This document shows positions 1 through 5,517 of a DNA stretch of 6,608 nt, in pieces (positions within the stretch are counted from its first letter, which is position 1; every line of letters begins with the position of its first letter). A program made the position numbers and the translations under genes. The notes under the pieces were generated by a model, which saw nothing but the letters and a program-made list of their open reading frames with translations, ran no database searches and was not told where the DNA came from. Source of the stretch: Spirochaetota bacterium (lineage in GTDB: Bacteria > Spirochaetota > Spirochaetia > Treponematales > Treponemataceae); the NCBI GenBank assembly GCA_029571425.1, contig JAKPSR010000257.1, positions 1 to 6,608 on the forward strand, read 5' to 3'.

Positions 1-1
1 A

Positions 2-163
2 TCCCGGGTAGGTGATTATTACGCTGAAAAGGGAAATTCCATCGAGGCGATCAAGCTGTATTGGCTTGCGCGCAATCGGCGGAAGTCCGAGCCCTTGATA
101 GAAAAACTGGCGTCCTTGGTGGGCATGATGCTCGCCGACGATAAGGAACAAAACGATGGCTGA
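2..163 (+). CDS. TPR-containing protein, C-terminal fragment (5' end outside window)
   Basis: This is the last 53 residues of an open frame that enters from the left edge and stops with TGA at 161-163. The first visible part, GDYYAEKGNSIEAIKLYWLA, fits a TPR helix pair: small residue and Tyr in helix A, a Gly turn, then Ala and Tyr in helix B. A charged tail rich in Lys, Glu and Asp follows. Its last 8 bases overlap the start of the next gene (ATG at 156), which implies a shared transcript and probably translational coupling. It is likely a scaffold or protein-interaction protein related to its neighbour. The rest of the domain content lies outside the window, so no function can be given. Confidence 0.7.
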   Translation, partial: SRVGDYYAEKGNSIEAIKLYWLARNRRKSEPLIEKLASLVGMMLADDKEQNDG

Positions 164-1298
164 CATGATACACGATATGCCGCCCATGCCCGAGCCGGTT
201 CCCGGCATGAGCGAAGAAGATAAGCGCTTCAACGAGATAGCCGAGCTGTCGAAAAACGGCTACGTCCTTCTCACGGAAAACCGCGTCGACGAGGCCGAGC
301 GCGCGTTCAAGAAGATCCTGGAGATCGAGTCGGACAACAACTACGCCCTCGTCGGGCTTGGGGACGCCTCGCGCAAGCGAAACCGTTTCCGCGAAGCGAT
401 CGACTATTACGCGAACTGCCTCTCCTTCCATCCGGGTAATAATTACGCCCTTTTCGGCCTCGCCGACTGCTATAAGGCCCTGAACCAATATAACAAGGCC
501 ATCGAGATATGGGAGCAGTACCTCCAGCACGACGACCGGAACATCACCGTGCTTACCCGCGTCGCCGACGCTTACCGCAAGATACGGGACTTTAAGCAGT
601 CGAAGTCGCTGTACCTGCGCGTCCTCGACATGGAAGAGAACAATCCCTACGCACTGATCGGCCTCGGTCACCTCCACTACGATTTCAAGGAGTACCGCGA
701 CGCCCTCTATTACTGGCAACGGATGCTCGAGATCAACGAGGAATCGGTCGATATCCGCGTCCTCACCTCGATCGGCAACTGCCACCGAAAGCTCAAGACA
801 TTCGAGCAGGGCATTCCCTACTTCGAGCGCGCCCTTAAGATGGACCCAGACAACTTCTATGCCCTTTTCGGCCTCGCCGATTGCTACCGGGGGATGAACC
901 AGCAATACCGCTCCGTCGAGTACTGGAACCGTATCCTGGACAAGGACCCAAACAACAAGGTCATCCTTACCCGCGCCGGCGACGCGTACCGCAACATGGG
1001 CGATTACGAGCTCGCGCAGGACTATTACCAGCGCGCCCTCGACATCGAATTCGACGTCTACGCCGTGCTTGGCCTCGCCATGATCAACAAGACGCAGGGC
1101 AAGTACGCGGAGGCCGCGACGAGCCTTTCCCGCCTCGTGCAGTCGGACCCGAAGAACTACCGGCTCTACCTTGAGCTCGCCGAGTGCTACCTCAACAGCG
1201 GCGAGCGCCAACGGGCCATCGAGACCCTGTCCGACTTCCAAAAGATGGGAATACGCAACCAGCTCGTCTCGGAGATGCTCGACAAGATCAGGAACTAG
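156..1298 (+). CDS. TPR-repeat protein, about ten tandem repeats, no signal peptide
   Basis: The product is 380 residues, almost all tetratricopeptide repeats. After a Met/Pro-rich head (1-25), 34-residue units begin near residues 27, 62, 96, 130, 165, 200, 235, 269, 303 and 337. Typical unit starts are NNYALFGLADCY and ITVLTRVADAYRK. TPR arrays form a right-handed superhelix that binds partner proteins; no catalytic residues are seen. There is no signal peptide or membrane segment, so it is probably cytoplasmic. Two unit types alternate (YALxGL and VLTRxxDAYR), and a block recurs 138 residues later. The start at ATG 156 is supported by AAGGA at 143-147 with an 8-nt spacer. It overlaps the upstream TPR gene by 8 bp and lies 2 nt before rlmN, so the three are probably co-transcribed. 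The binding partner is unknown; a link to translation or RNA modification through rlmN is only a guess from position. Confidence 0.93.
   Translation: MADMIHDMPPMPEPVPGMSEEDKRFNEIAELSKNGYVLLTENRVDEAERAFKKILEIESDNNYALVGLGDASRKRNRFREAIDYYANCLSFHPGNNYALFGLADCYKALNQYNKAIEIWEQYLQHDDRNITVLTRVADAYRKIRDFKQSKSLYLRVLDMEENNPYALIGLGHLHYDFKEYRDALYYWQRMLEINEESVDIRVLTSIGNCHRKLKTFEQGIPYFERALKMDPDNFYALFGLADCYRGMNQQYRSVEYWNRILDKDPNNKVILTRAGDAYRNMGDYELAQDYYQRALDIEFDVYAVLGLAMINKTQGKYAEAATSLSRLVQSDPKNYRLYLELAECYLNSGERQRAIETLSDFQKMGIRNQLVSEMLDKIRN
447..880 (+). repeat. Higher-order internal repeat of the TPR gene (414-bp period)
   Basis: A 20-nt stretch beginning GCCCTTTTCGG at 447-466 recurs exactly at 861-880, 414 bp (138 codons) later. 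Both copies encode ALFGLAD and are followed by a VLTR/ILTR-type unit. This points to duplication of a block of four TPRs, now diverged elsewhere. Confidence 0.8.
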
Positions 1299-1300
1299 CG

Positions 1301-2353
1301 GTGACCATTCAGGCCGTCGCCGGCCTTCTACCCGACGAGATCGCCGAACGCATCTCGCCCGAGCCGGCCTTCCGCGCTCGCCAGGTATTCAAGTGGATTG
1401 CCTCCGGCGCCCGCGACTTCGACTCCATGTCAAACCTTCCCCTCGCGCTCCGGGCGTCGCTCAAGGCCTCGCTCGCCGTACTCTCGACGCGCGTCCTCGA
1501 CTCGGTCAAGGACGCGGACGGGACGGTTAAGCTGCAGGTGGGCCTCGCCGACGGGTACGCCGTCGAGACCGTCCTCCTCGTGGACCGGGAAGGACGAAAG
1601 ACCGCGTGCGTCTCCTGCCAAGTCGGGTGCCCGATGGGCTGCGCCTTTTGCCAAACCGGCCACGTCGGGTACGCGCGCGACCTCGACGCCGCCGAGATCG
1701 TCGGGCAGTTCTACCATCTCGAGGACGCGGTCGGCCGGCTCGACAACATCGTGTACATGGGAATGGGCGAGCCATTGCTCAACCTCGACGCCGTGCGCAA
1801 GTCCATCGCCATACTGACCCACCCTCAGGGCCGTGCCCTCTCGCGCAGGCGGATCACCGTCTCCACCTCCGGGCTCTCGGCCGGCATCCGGGACCTCGCC
1901 GACAACGGGCCCGACGTGCGGCTCGCAGTCTCGCTCACGGTCGCCGATCCCGCACTGCGCGCCGAACTGATGCCGGTAACGCGGTCGAACCCGCTCGGGG
2001 AACTTCGCGAGGCGATACGGCATTTCGCGGAAAAGACGGGACGCCGAGTCACGCTCGAGGCGGCCCTGATGGCGGGGGTGAATACCTCGCGCGAGCGCGC
2101 CCGCGAGCTCGCGGACTTCGCGCGGGGGCTCAACGTGCACGTAAACCTGATACCGTGGAACCCGGTGCCGACTCTGCCCTTCTCCACGCCCTCGGCCGAG
2201 GAAACGAGGCGGTTTCTCGCCGAGCTCGAGGCGCTGGGGGTTAACGCCACGCTCAGGATGCGGCGGGGAACGTCGGTGGCCGGCGCCTGCGGGCAGCTCG
2301 GGCGCGGGCTCGGTACGGCGCGGAACGCCGAGCCGGACGACGGGCTTACTTAA
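1301..2353 (+). CDS. rlmN: Dual-specificity RNA C2-adenosine methyltransferase RlmN (radical SAM)
   Basis: RlmN methylates C2 of A2503 in 23S rRNA, and of A37 in some tRNAs, by radical SAM chemistry. The 350-residue product has the family length and landmarks. These are VETV with Glu89 (E. coli Glu105), methyl-carrier Cys103 in CVSCQVGC (E. coli Cys118), the cluster motif CPMGCAFC (Cys110, Cys114, Cys117), GMGEP at 154-158, TVSTSGL at 186-192, NLIPWNP at 282-288, and the second catalytic cysteine Cys330 in GACGQL (E. coli Cys355). The frame is open further upstream, to 1184, inside the TPR gene. I chose GTG 1301 because AGGA at 1290-1293 sits 7 nt before it and the N-terminus then matches the family. 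Oddities: SLT at 211-213 where E. coli has SLH, and an extra Cys106. The stop overlaps the convergent SH3-lipoprotein gene by 8 bp. Confidence 0.96.
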   Translation: MTIQAVAGLLPDEIAERISPEPAFRARQVFKWIASGARDFDSMSNLPLALRASLKASLAVLSTRVLDSVKDADGTVKLQVGLADGYAVETVLLVDREGRKTACVSCQVGCPMGCAFCQTGHVGYARDLDAAEIVGQFYHLEDAVGRLDNIVYMGMGEPLLNLDAVRKSIAILTHPQGRALSRRRITVSTSGLSAGIRDLADNGPDVRLAVSLTVADPALRAELMPVTRSNPLGELREAIRHFAEKTGRRVTLEAALMAGVNTSRERARELADFARGLNVHVNLIPWNPVPTLPFSTPSAEETRRFLAELEALGVNATLRMRRGTSVAGACGQLGRGLGTARNAEPDDGLT

Positions 2354-2711
2354 GGACTGAGGCGGCGTTCTCCGCCCGCGGGCGCGACGAGAATAGCTGC
2401 ACCGATCGCGCGGGCGCCCATCCCTTCTCCAACCTAACCCACAGCACGAGCCCGTCCTCACCGTCAACGATCTCGTTTCCGGTCACCTCGTGCACCTCAC
2501 CCCGGCGCGCGTGCATAAGGGTGACGCCGACAGTACCGGGACGATCGCGAAGCGCGACGTAGGGATCGGCCACCAGGGCGAACCGCCCTTCGGTCGATAT
2601 CGCCGGGGTCGGCGGCAACTGCGCGCGCGAAAGGCGGCGTTCGGGCGAACAGGAGACGAGCGCCAGCGCCGCGACGATGCAGAAGGCGACGAGCGGGAAT
2701 CTATGGCTCAT
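2346..2711 (-). CDS. Small lipoprotein with a bacterial SH3-like domain
   Basis: The product is 121 residues. The N-terminus MSHRF plus a hydrophobic stretch ends in LVSC, a canonical lipobox with Cys21 as the lipidated residue, so the protein should be exported and membrane-anchored. After a Pro-rich linker (31-42), residues 45-108 look like a bacterial SH3 (SH3b) fold: VALRDRPG resembles the usual LNVRsGPs strand, followed by a RRGE turn and WVRLEKGWAPARS resembling the closing W-x-GW strands. SH3b domains often bind peptidoglycan or peptides; the ligand here is unknown. ATG 2711 overlaps the NUDIX stop as ATGA (2708-2711), and only a weak AGGCGG lies upstream, so translation is probably coupled. 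It is the last gene of the leftward cluster, and its stop overlaps the end of rlmN by 8 bp. The lipoprotein call is strong; the SH3 call is moderate. Confidence 0.82.
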   Translation of the reverse strand: MSHRFPLVAFCIVAALALVSCSPERRLSRAQLPPTPAISTEGRFALVADPYVALRDRPGTVGVTLMHARRGEVHEVTGNEIVDGEDGLVLWVRLEKGWAPARSVQLFSSRPRAENAASVLK

Positions 2712-3100
2712 TGGGCGTACCGCCTGGCGATGGAATCGAGCAAAAGCAAATCGGAATCGACGAAATCAAGTTTCCGTATTTCGTCGAGCGTGGCCCACGC
2801 GAATTCGCTGTGCTCGACGGGAACGACTCCCTCAAGGCCGGGTATGTCGACCTCGTACGCCAACAGGTGACGAGCCTTGCCGCCGTGCTCGAATTCGGCC
2901 GAGCCAATCATGCCGCCGACGCGGACCGGTATGCCCATCTCTTCGTCGAATTCGCGCCGCAGCGCTTCCTCGGGGCTTTCGTCGCCGTCAACCTTTCCGC
3001 CGGGGAATTCCCATCTCTCGCCCATGTCCCCGCCGGGCAGGCGATGACCGACGAGAAAACGGCCGTTTCGGTGAACGATACCGGCGACGGATCGTCTCAT
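2708..3100 (-). CDS. NUDIX hydrolase, MutT/NudG-like nucleotide pyrophosphohydrolase
   Basis: The product is 130 residues, the size of MutT. The complete Nudix box runs from Gly35 to Ile57 and fits GX5EX7REUXEEXGU exactly (Glu41, Arg49-Glu50, Glu53-Glu54, Gly56). It is preceded by RWEFPGGK, as in MutT. The family splits nucleoside triphosphates or related diphosphates into monophosphate and pyrophosphate with Mg2+; MutT itself removes 8-oxo-dGTP. The residue aligned with MutT Asn119, which reads 8-oxoguanine, appears to be Asp117 in DFVDSD. That is more like NudG/CTP-pyrophosphohydrolase relatives, so I leave the gene symbol empty. ATG 3100 directly follows the stop of the upstream membrane-protein gene (3101) and has no recognisable Shine-Dalgarno, suggesting coupled translation. 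It is the only clearly cytoplasmic enzyme in an operon of membrane proteins. Confidence 0.92.
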   Translation of the reverse strand: MRRSVAGIVHRNGRFLVGHRLPGGDMGERWEFPGGKVDGDESPEEALRREFDEEMGIPVRVGGMIGSAEFEHGGKARHLLAYEVDIPGLEGVVPVEHSEFAWATLDEIRKLDFVDSDLLLLDSIARRYAQ

Positions 3101-3514
3101 TTACAGGAAGAGAATGGTCGGGAAAAGGAAATGGAGGGCGGAGGCGGCGACGCAGCCAAGGCCCACATACCGCTTGCTCGTCACGATCCGCTGAATGACC
3201 GGAGGGAGGGTGTCCTCGTCTGCGGTGGACCGGGTTTGGTAAAACTCGTACAGAAGGGTAAAGCCGCCCGCGAGCCCGGCGATCGCCGGGATGAGGTCGC
3301 CGACGACGGGAACGTCGCCGCGCACGGCGGTCAGAAGCTTAAAGAAACCGGTGACGCTGGTCATGATACCGAGCACGAGCCTGAACGTCTCGTCGCGGGC
3401 GAAAGGAGGTATCTTGTTCTGAGTGTCCACGTCGAGGTCGTCCCGGTCAACGAATATGAGCACGAGGCCGGTAATCGCGTTTAGCAACACGGACAGAAAA
3501 TAGAACTGCAGCAT
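3101..3514 (-). CDS. Conserved-looking four-helix membrane protein of unknown function
   Basis: The product is 137 residues and mostly hydrophobic. Likely transmembrane helices are at about 3-22, 44-63, 68-91 and 116-135. A charged loop lies between the first two (DRDDLDVDTQNK), and a longer charged segment lies at 92-115 (YQTRSTADEDTLPPV). No catalytic or transport motif is recognisable. The frame is open to a TTG at 3535, which would add seven residues (MRYQEYR). I chose ATG 3514 because AGGAG at 3525-3521 sits 6 nt before it, and the protein then begins directly with helix 1. It lies 35 nt after the upstream gene and abuts the NUDIX start with no gap. I do not recognise a named family; it is probably an inner-membrane protein. 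Confidence 0.85.
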   Translation of the reverse strand: MLQFYFLSVLLNAITGLVLIFVDRDDLDVDTQNKIPPFARDETFRLVLGIMTSVTGFFKLLTAVRGDVPVVGDLIPAIAGLAGGFTLLYEFYQTRSTADEDTLPPVIQRIVTSKRYVGLGCVAASALHFLFPTILFL

Positions 3515-3520
3515 CCTGTA

Positions 3521-3525
3521 CTCCT
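3521..3525 (-). promoter_or_regulatory. Ribosome-binding site deciding the start of the 137-aa membrane protein
   Basis: AGGAG on the minus strand ends 6 nt before ATG 3514. It lies downstream of the alternative TTG start at 3535 and therefore argues for the shorter protein. Confidence 0.75.
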
Positions 3526-3549
3526 GATACCTCAAGCATATCGCATGCG

Positions 3550-4134
3550 CTACTTCCGGTCAACCGGCGCGGTCAGCGTGGCCCGCGTGTCCCCGATCTC
3601 TAATTCGGCCGTGACCATGGTCACCTCGTAATCGCGAAAGACCGTCCGAAGCGCGACCGGGGTTCCCGAGTACCCCGCGCGGAGCTCTTCCTCGTGGACA
3701 ACCGCGCCTGACCCGTCCCGGGCGACTATGCGGACGACGGCGACGCGGCCGGCGAGAGGGCCTCCCTCACGGTTTCCCTCGGCGCCGAGGGAAACCGTAA
3801 CGTACACGGACTCTTCGAAGAGGAATGCCTGCAGCTTCGCGGGGACGCCGCCCGGCGTCGCCTCGTTCTCCGGCTGCCTGAGCAGGGTTTGCGCGACGAT
3901 GGCGATGCAAATGACGACGATGACGGCGAAGATGCTTCGTGATCCCCTGGTCGCGACGAGGCCCTTGAATAGCCCGGGTGGCTTGATGGGCCCTTCGGCG
4001 TAGGCGCGTCTAACCGACTCGCTCGCGCGCTCGAGTCTGCGCTCGCGGCTGTAATGGAACACGAGCCGCTCCCGTCCCGATTGCCTCTCGTCAGAGTCTG
4101 GGCCCGATTCGCCGATGCGCTCCTCGTCGTCCAT
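3550..4134 (-). CDS. Single-pass membrane-anchored protein, unknown function
   Basis: The product is 194 residues. Residues 1-66 are highly charged and basic overall, with HYSRERRLERASESVRRAYA at 27-46 likely helical. One strong membrane segment follows at about 67-85 (IFAVIVVICIAIVAQ). The remaining ~105 residues look beta-rich (YVTVSLG, VAVVRIVARD, YEVTMVTAELEI) and should lie outside the cytoplasm. The layout suits a signal-anchor protein linking a cytoplasmic tail to a periplasmic domain. A GTG at 4179 is possible, but ATG 4134 has an almost ideal Shine-Dalgarno (GGAGG at 4144-4140, 5-nt spacer) placed inside the end of the upstream lipoprotein gene, whose stop is only 2 nt away. The coding sequence contains a perfect 30-bp palindrome at 3769-3798, encoding TVSLGAEGNR. 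No named domain is recognised. Confidence 0.87.
   Translation of the reverse strand: MDDEERIGESGPDSDERQSGRERLVFHYSRERRLERASESVRRAYAEGPIKPPGLFKGLVATRGSRSIFAVIVVICIAIVAQTLLRQPENEATPGGVPAKLQAFLFEESVYVTVSLGAEGNREGGPLAGRVAVVRIVARDGSGAVVHEEELRAGYSGTPVALRTVFRDYEVTMVTAELEIGDTRATLTAPVDRK
3769..3798. repeat. Perfect 30-bp palindrome inside the 194-aa gene
   Basis: The left arm ACGGTTTCCCTCGGC is followed directly by its exact reverse complement GCCGAGGGAAACCGT, with no mismatch and no spacer. It covers ten whole codons (residues 113-122), so both strands read the same peptide in that phase. In RNA it could form a stem of about 13 bp with a four-base loop. There is no following U-run on either strand, so it is not a standard terminator. 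Confidence 0.95.
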
Positions 4135-4136
4135 CG

Positions 4137-5441
4137 TCACCTCCGTATCTCGCCTATCAGGGAATCCGTCCGCCACCACACGACGGAGGCCTCGTAGGGC
4201 GTCGCGAGGAGGGCCGAGATGATCCCGTCGTTCGAGAGCATCAGCGCGTTATAGGCGAGCTCGTCCTCGCGCACGGCGAGGATTCGCTTTTGGATTCTTC
4301 GCGCGCGCAGGTCCATCAACTCGAGCGCGTACCCTCCCTCGTTCGGCGTGATCAGGAACGCCCACCCGGTGGACGTTATGCCGAGGAGCTCGTATGGCTT
4401 CCGGAAGGTCATGGTTCCAAGTTTGTCGGCGTCCACGCCCTCGTACGCGGGAAGGTCGATCGCCTCGCCGTAAGTTCCCGACTCGAGCTCGAGGGGATAC
4501 ACGCAGCTGCGGTCGAAGCTCAGGCCAGCGTTCGCCTTCGTCTCCGGGTCGATGTTCTCGACGTAGTAATCGATCTTGAGGTACAGGCGGCGCGCCTGAT
4601 AGTCGGGGACGATGCGCTCGAGCGAGGGCATCGAGACCGATCCCTTCGCGTACGGAGAGGGCAGCTCGCGGAAAGAGAACGGCACGCGATACAGAAGGTT
4701 GCCGTCAGCGTCGAACCAGAACGCGCGCGCGCCCGTTTGGGTGCGAGAGACCACGACGAGCTCGTTGGACGCCGTCGAGTACACGTTCGATATGGGGGGG
4801 AACGGCGTCCCACCCGTCCCTTCCTGGCCGAGATAATCCACGAATCGCCCATCCGAGGCGAAGCGAAGGACCACGTCGCGCAGGGCAACCTGCTCGTTGT
4901 TGTCGTATTCGGCGCGATCGTCGGGCACGCGATCGACGACGAAAAGGCGCTTCGTCGAGTCGACGGTAACGAGGGCGGGCTTGCTAAAGGGATACGGAAC
5001 GGCCTTTCGCGTCGCGGTGCCCGCGGCGGAATCCTGCGAGCCCTGGCCGGACTGCGTCCCGCCCGCGGCGGCGTCCCCCTGAGCGCCTGAAGTCGCTTGG
5101 ACTGAGTCTTCGGCCCCTTCGGGAGGGCGCGCGAACGAGGGAACCGGGTTCGTGTCGGGGTTGTAATAAACCGAGAGAAGATCACCAAATGAGGTAAGCT
5201 GCAGGACTTTTTGCGAGCCGGGGTTCGCGACGTAGAACATCCCGTCCTTCATGAAGAGCTGAGTGTCGGGGCCGCCCTGACTGCCGTCAAGGCCGAAGAG
5301 ATCGATCTCGTTCTCGAATCTGCCATAGGTCAGGGTAAAGAGCTTCTCGCGCTCGACCGAGGCGAGGCCCTCGCGCGAGCACGCTGAAGCGACGATGGCG
5401 AGAAGCGCGATGAAAAGGGCGCGGCGCAGCGTAGGATTCAC
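4137..5441 (-). CDS. Large lipoprotein, beta-propeller/NHL-like, probably spirochaetal
   Basis: The product is 434 residues from GTG 5441. The N-terminus MNPTLRR plus a hydrophobic core (8-20) ends in VASAC, giving a lipoprotein signal with Cys21 lipidated. The body has repeated strand patterns such as FYVANPGSQKVLQL, RLFVVDRVP, VVLRFASDGRFVDYLG and ELVVVSRTQTGARAFWFDADG, suggesting NHL- or propeller-type blades. Residues about 115-145 form a Gly/Gln/Ser/Ala/Thr-rich linker. From memory it resembles a spirochaete family annotated as 'LIC_12708 family' or NHL-repeat lipoprotein; I could not check this. TTG 5489 and ATG 5474 are also in frame, but GTG 5441 has GGAGG at 5453-5449 with a 7-nt spacer and gives a normal-length signal peptide. 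It is the first gene of the leftward operon and is divergent from secA. Function is unknown; a cell-envelope or periplasmic binding role is plausible. Confidence 0.86.
   Translation of the reverse strand: MNPTLRRALFIALLAIVASACSREGLASVEREKLFTLTYGRFENEIDLFGLDGSQGGPDTQLFMKDGMFYVANPGSQKVLQLTSFGDLLSVYYNPDTNPVPSFARPPEGAEDSVQATSGAQGDAAAGGTQSGQGSQDSAAGTATRKAVPYPFSKPALVTVDSTKRLFVVDRVPDDRAEYDNNEQVALRDVVLRFASDGRFVDYLGQEGTGGTPFPPISNVYSTASNELVVVSRTQTGARAFWFDADGNLLYRVPFSFRELPSPYAKGSVSMPSLERIVPDYQARRLYLKIDYYVENIDPETKANAGLSFDRSCVYPLELESGTYGEAIDLPAYEGVDADKLGTMTFRKPYELLGITSTGWAFLITPNEGGYALELMDLRARRIQKRILAVREDELAYNALMLSNDGIISALLATPYEASVVWWRTDSLIGEIRR
4140..4144 (-). promoter_or_regulatory. Strong ribosome-binding site deciding the start of the 194-aa protein
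   Basis: GGAGG (extended GGAGGTGA) on the minus strand sits 5 nt before ATG 4134 and overlaps the last codons of the upstream lipoprotein gene. It supports ATG 4134 over the upstream GTG 4179 and favours translational coupling. Confidence 0.8.
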
Positions 5442-5448
5442 AGGATAG

Positions 5449-5453
5449 CCTCC
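5449..5453 (-). promoter_or_regulatory. Ribosome-binding site deciding a GTG start for the large lipoprotein
   Basis: GGAGG on the minus strand ends 7 nt before GTG 5441. The competing starts at 5474 (ATG) and 5489 (TTG) lack a comparable site and would put 11 or 16 extra residues in front of the signal peptide. Confidence 0.7.
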
Positions 5454-5460
5454 GGCATCT

Positions 5461-5489
5461 AGGGTAGAATTCATTTCTTCGCTTGTCAA
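5461..5489 (-). promoter_or_regulatory. Candidate sigma70-type promoter of the five-gene leftward operon
   Basis: The minus strand reads TTGACA (5489-5484, perfect -35), then 17 bp, then TACCCT (5466-5461). The latter keeps the T1, A2 and T6 of the -10 consensus. The predicted start is near 5453-5456, which leaves a very short leader of about 12-15 nt running straight into the GGAGG ribosome-binding site. The -35 overlaps that of the secA promoter. The -10 match is only 3 of 6, hence moderate confidence. Confidence 0.5.
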
Positions 5490-5511
5490 TGGCGTCGTCT
5501 TTTAGTACACT
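5483..5511 (+). promoter_or_regulatory. Candidate secA promoter predicting a leaderless transcript
   Basis: The plus strand reads TTGTCA (5483-5488, 5 of 6 to the -35 consensus), 17 bp, then TACACT (5506-5511, 4 of 6 to the -10 consensus). A start 7 nt downstream falls on the A of the secA ATG (5518). No purine-rich Shine-Dalgarno lies in the preceding 20 nt, which agrees with leaderless initiation. Confidence 0.55.
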
Positions 5512-5517
5512 ATATCA

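Noticed and set aside
51..1241. 396-codon open frame on the minus strand, opposite the TPR gene
   Set aside because: It mirrors the TPR gene codon for codon. Long antisense frames are expected in GC-rich genes, the protein has no recognisable pattern beyond Val/Leu/Glu/Ala runs, and the plus-strand product is a clear TPR protein.
1184..1300. N-terminal extension of rlmN into the TPR gene
   Set aside because: The added 39 residues do not resemble RlmN, and a ribosome-binding site precedes GTG 1301, which gives the normal family length.
2307..2334. Hairpin GGCTCGG / CCGAGCC near the end of rlmN as a terminator
   Set aside because: The 7-bp stem has a 14-nt loop, lies within rlmN coding sequence and is not followed by a U-run on either strand. 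It could form, but there is no support for termination.
1430..2467. 345-codon minus-strand open frame over rlmN
   Set aside because: It is opposite a confident rlmN, has an Arg/Gly/Pro-rich composition typical of shadow frames, and overlaps the real SH3-lipoprotein gene on the same strand.
3275..3290. 16-bp palindrome CCCGGCGATCGCCGGG, resembling the cyanobacterial HIP1 core
   Set aside because: It is a single copy inside a coding region; at this GC content a 16-bp palindrome in 6.6 kb is only mildly unusual.
2711..3484. 257-codon plus-strand open frame opposite the NUDIX and membrane-protein genes
   Set aside because: It spans two real minus-strand genes, one with a perfect Nudix box; composition is that of a shadow.
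4290..5090. 266-codon plus-strand open frame opposite the large lipoprotein gene
   Set aside because: It has Arg/Val-rich shadow composition, no ribosome-binding site and no domain pattern. The minus-strand frame has a signal peptide and a strong ribosome-binding site.
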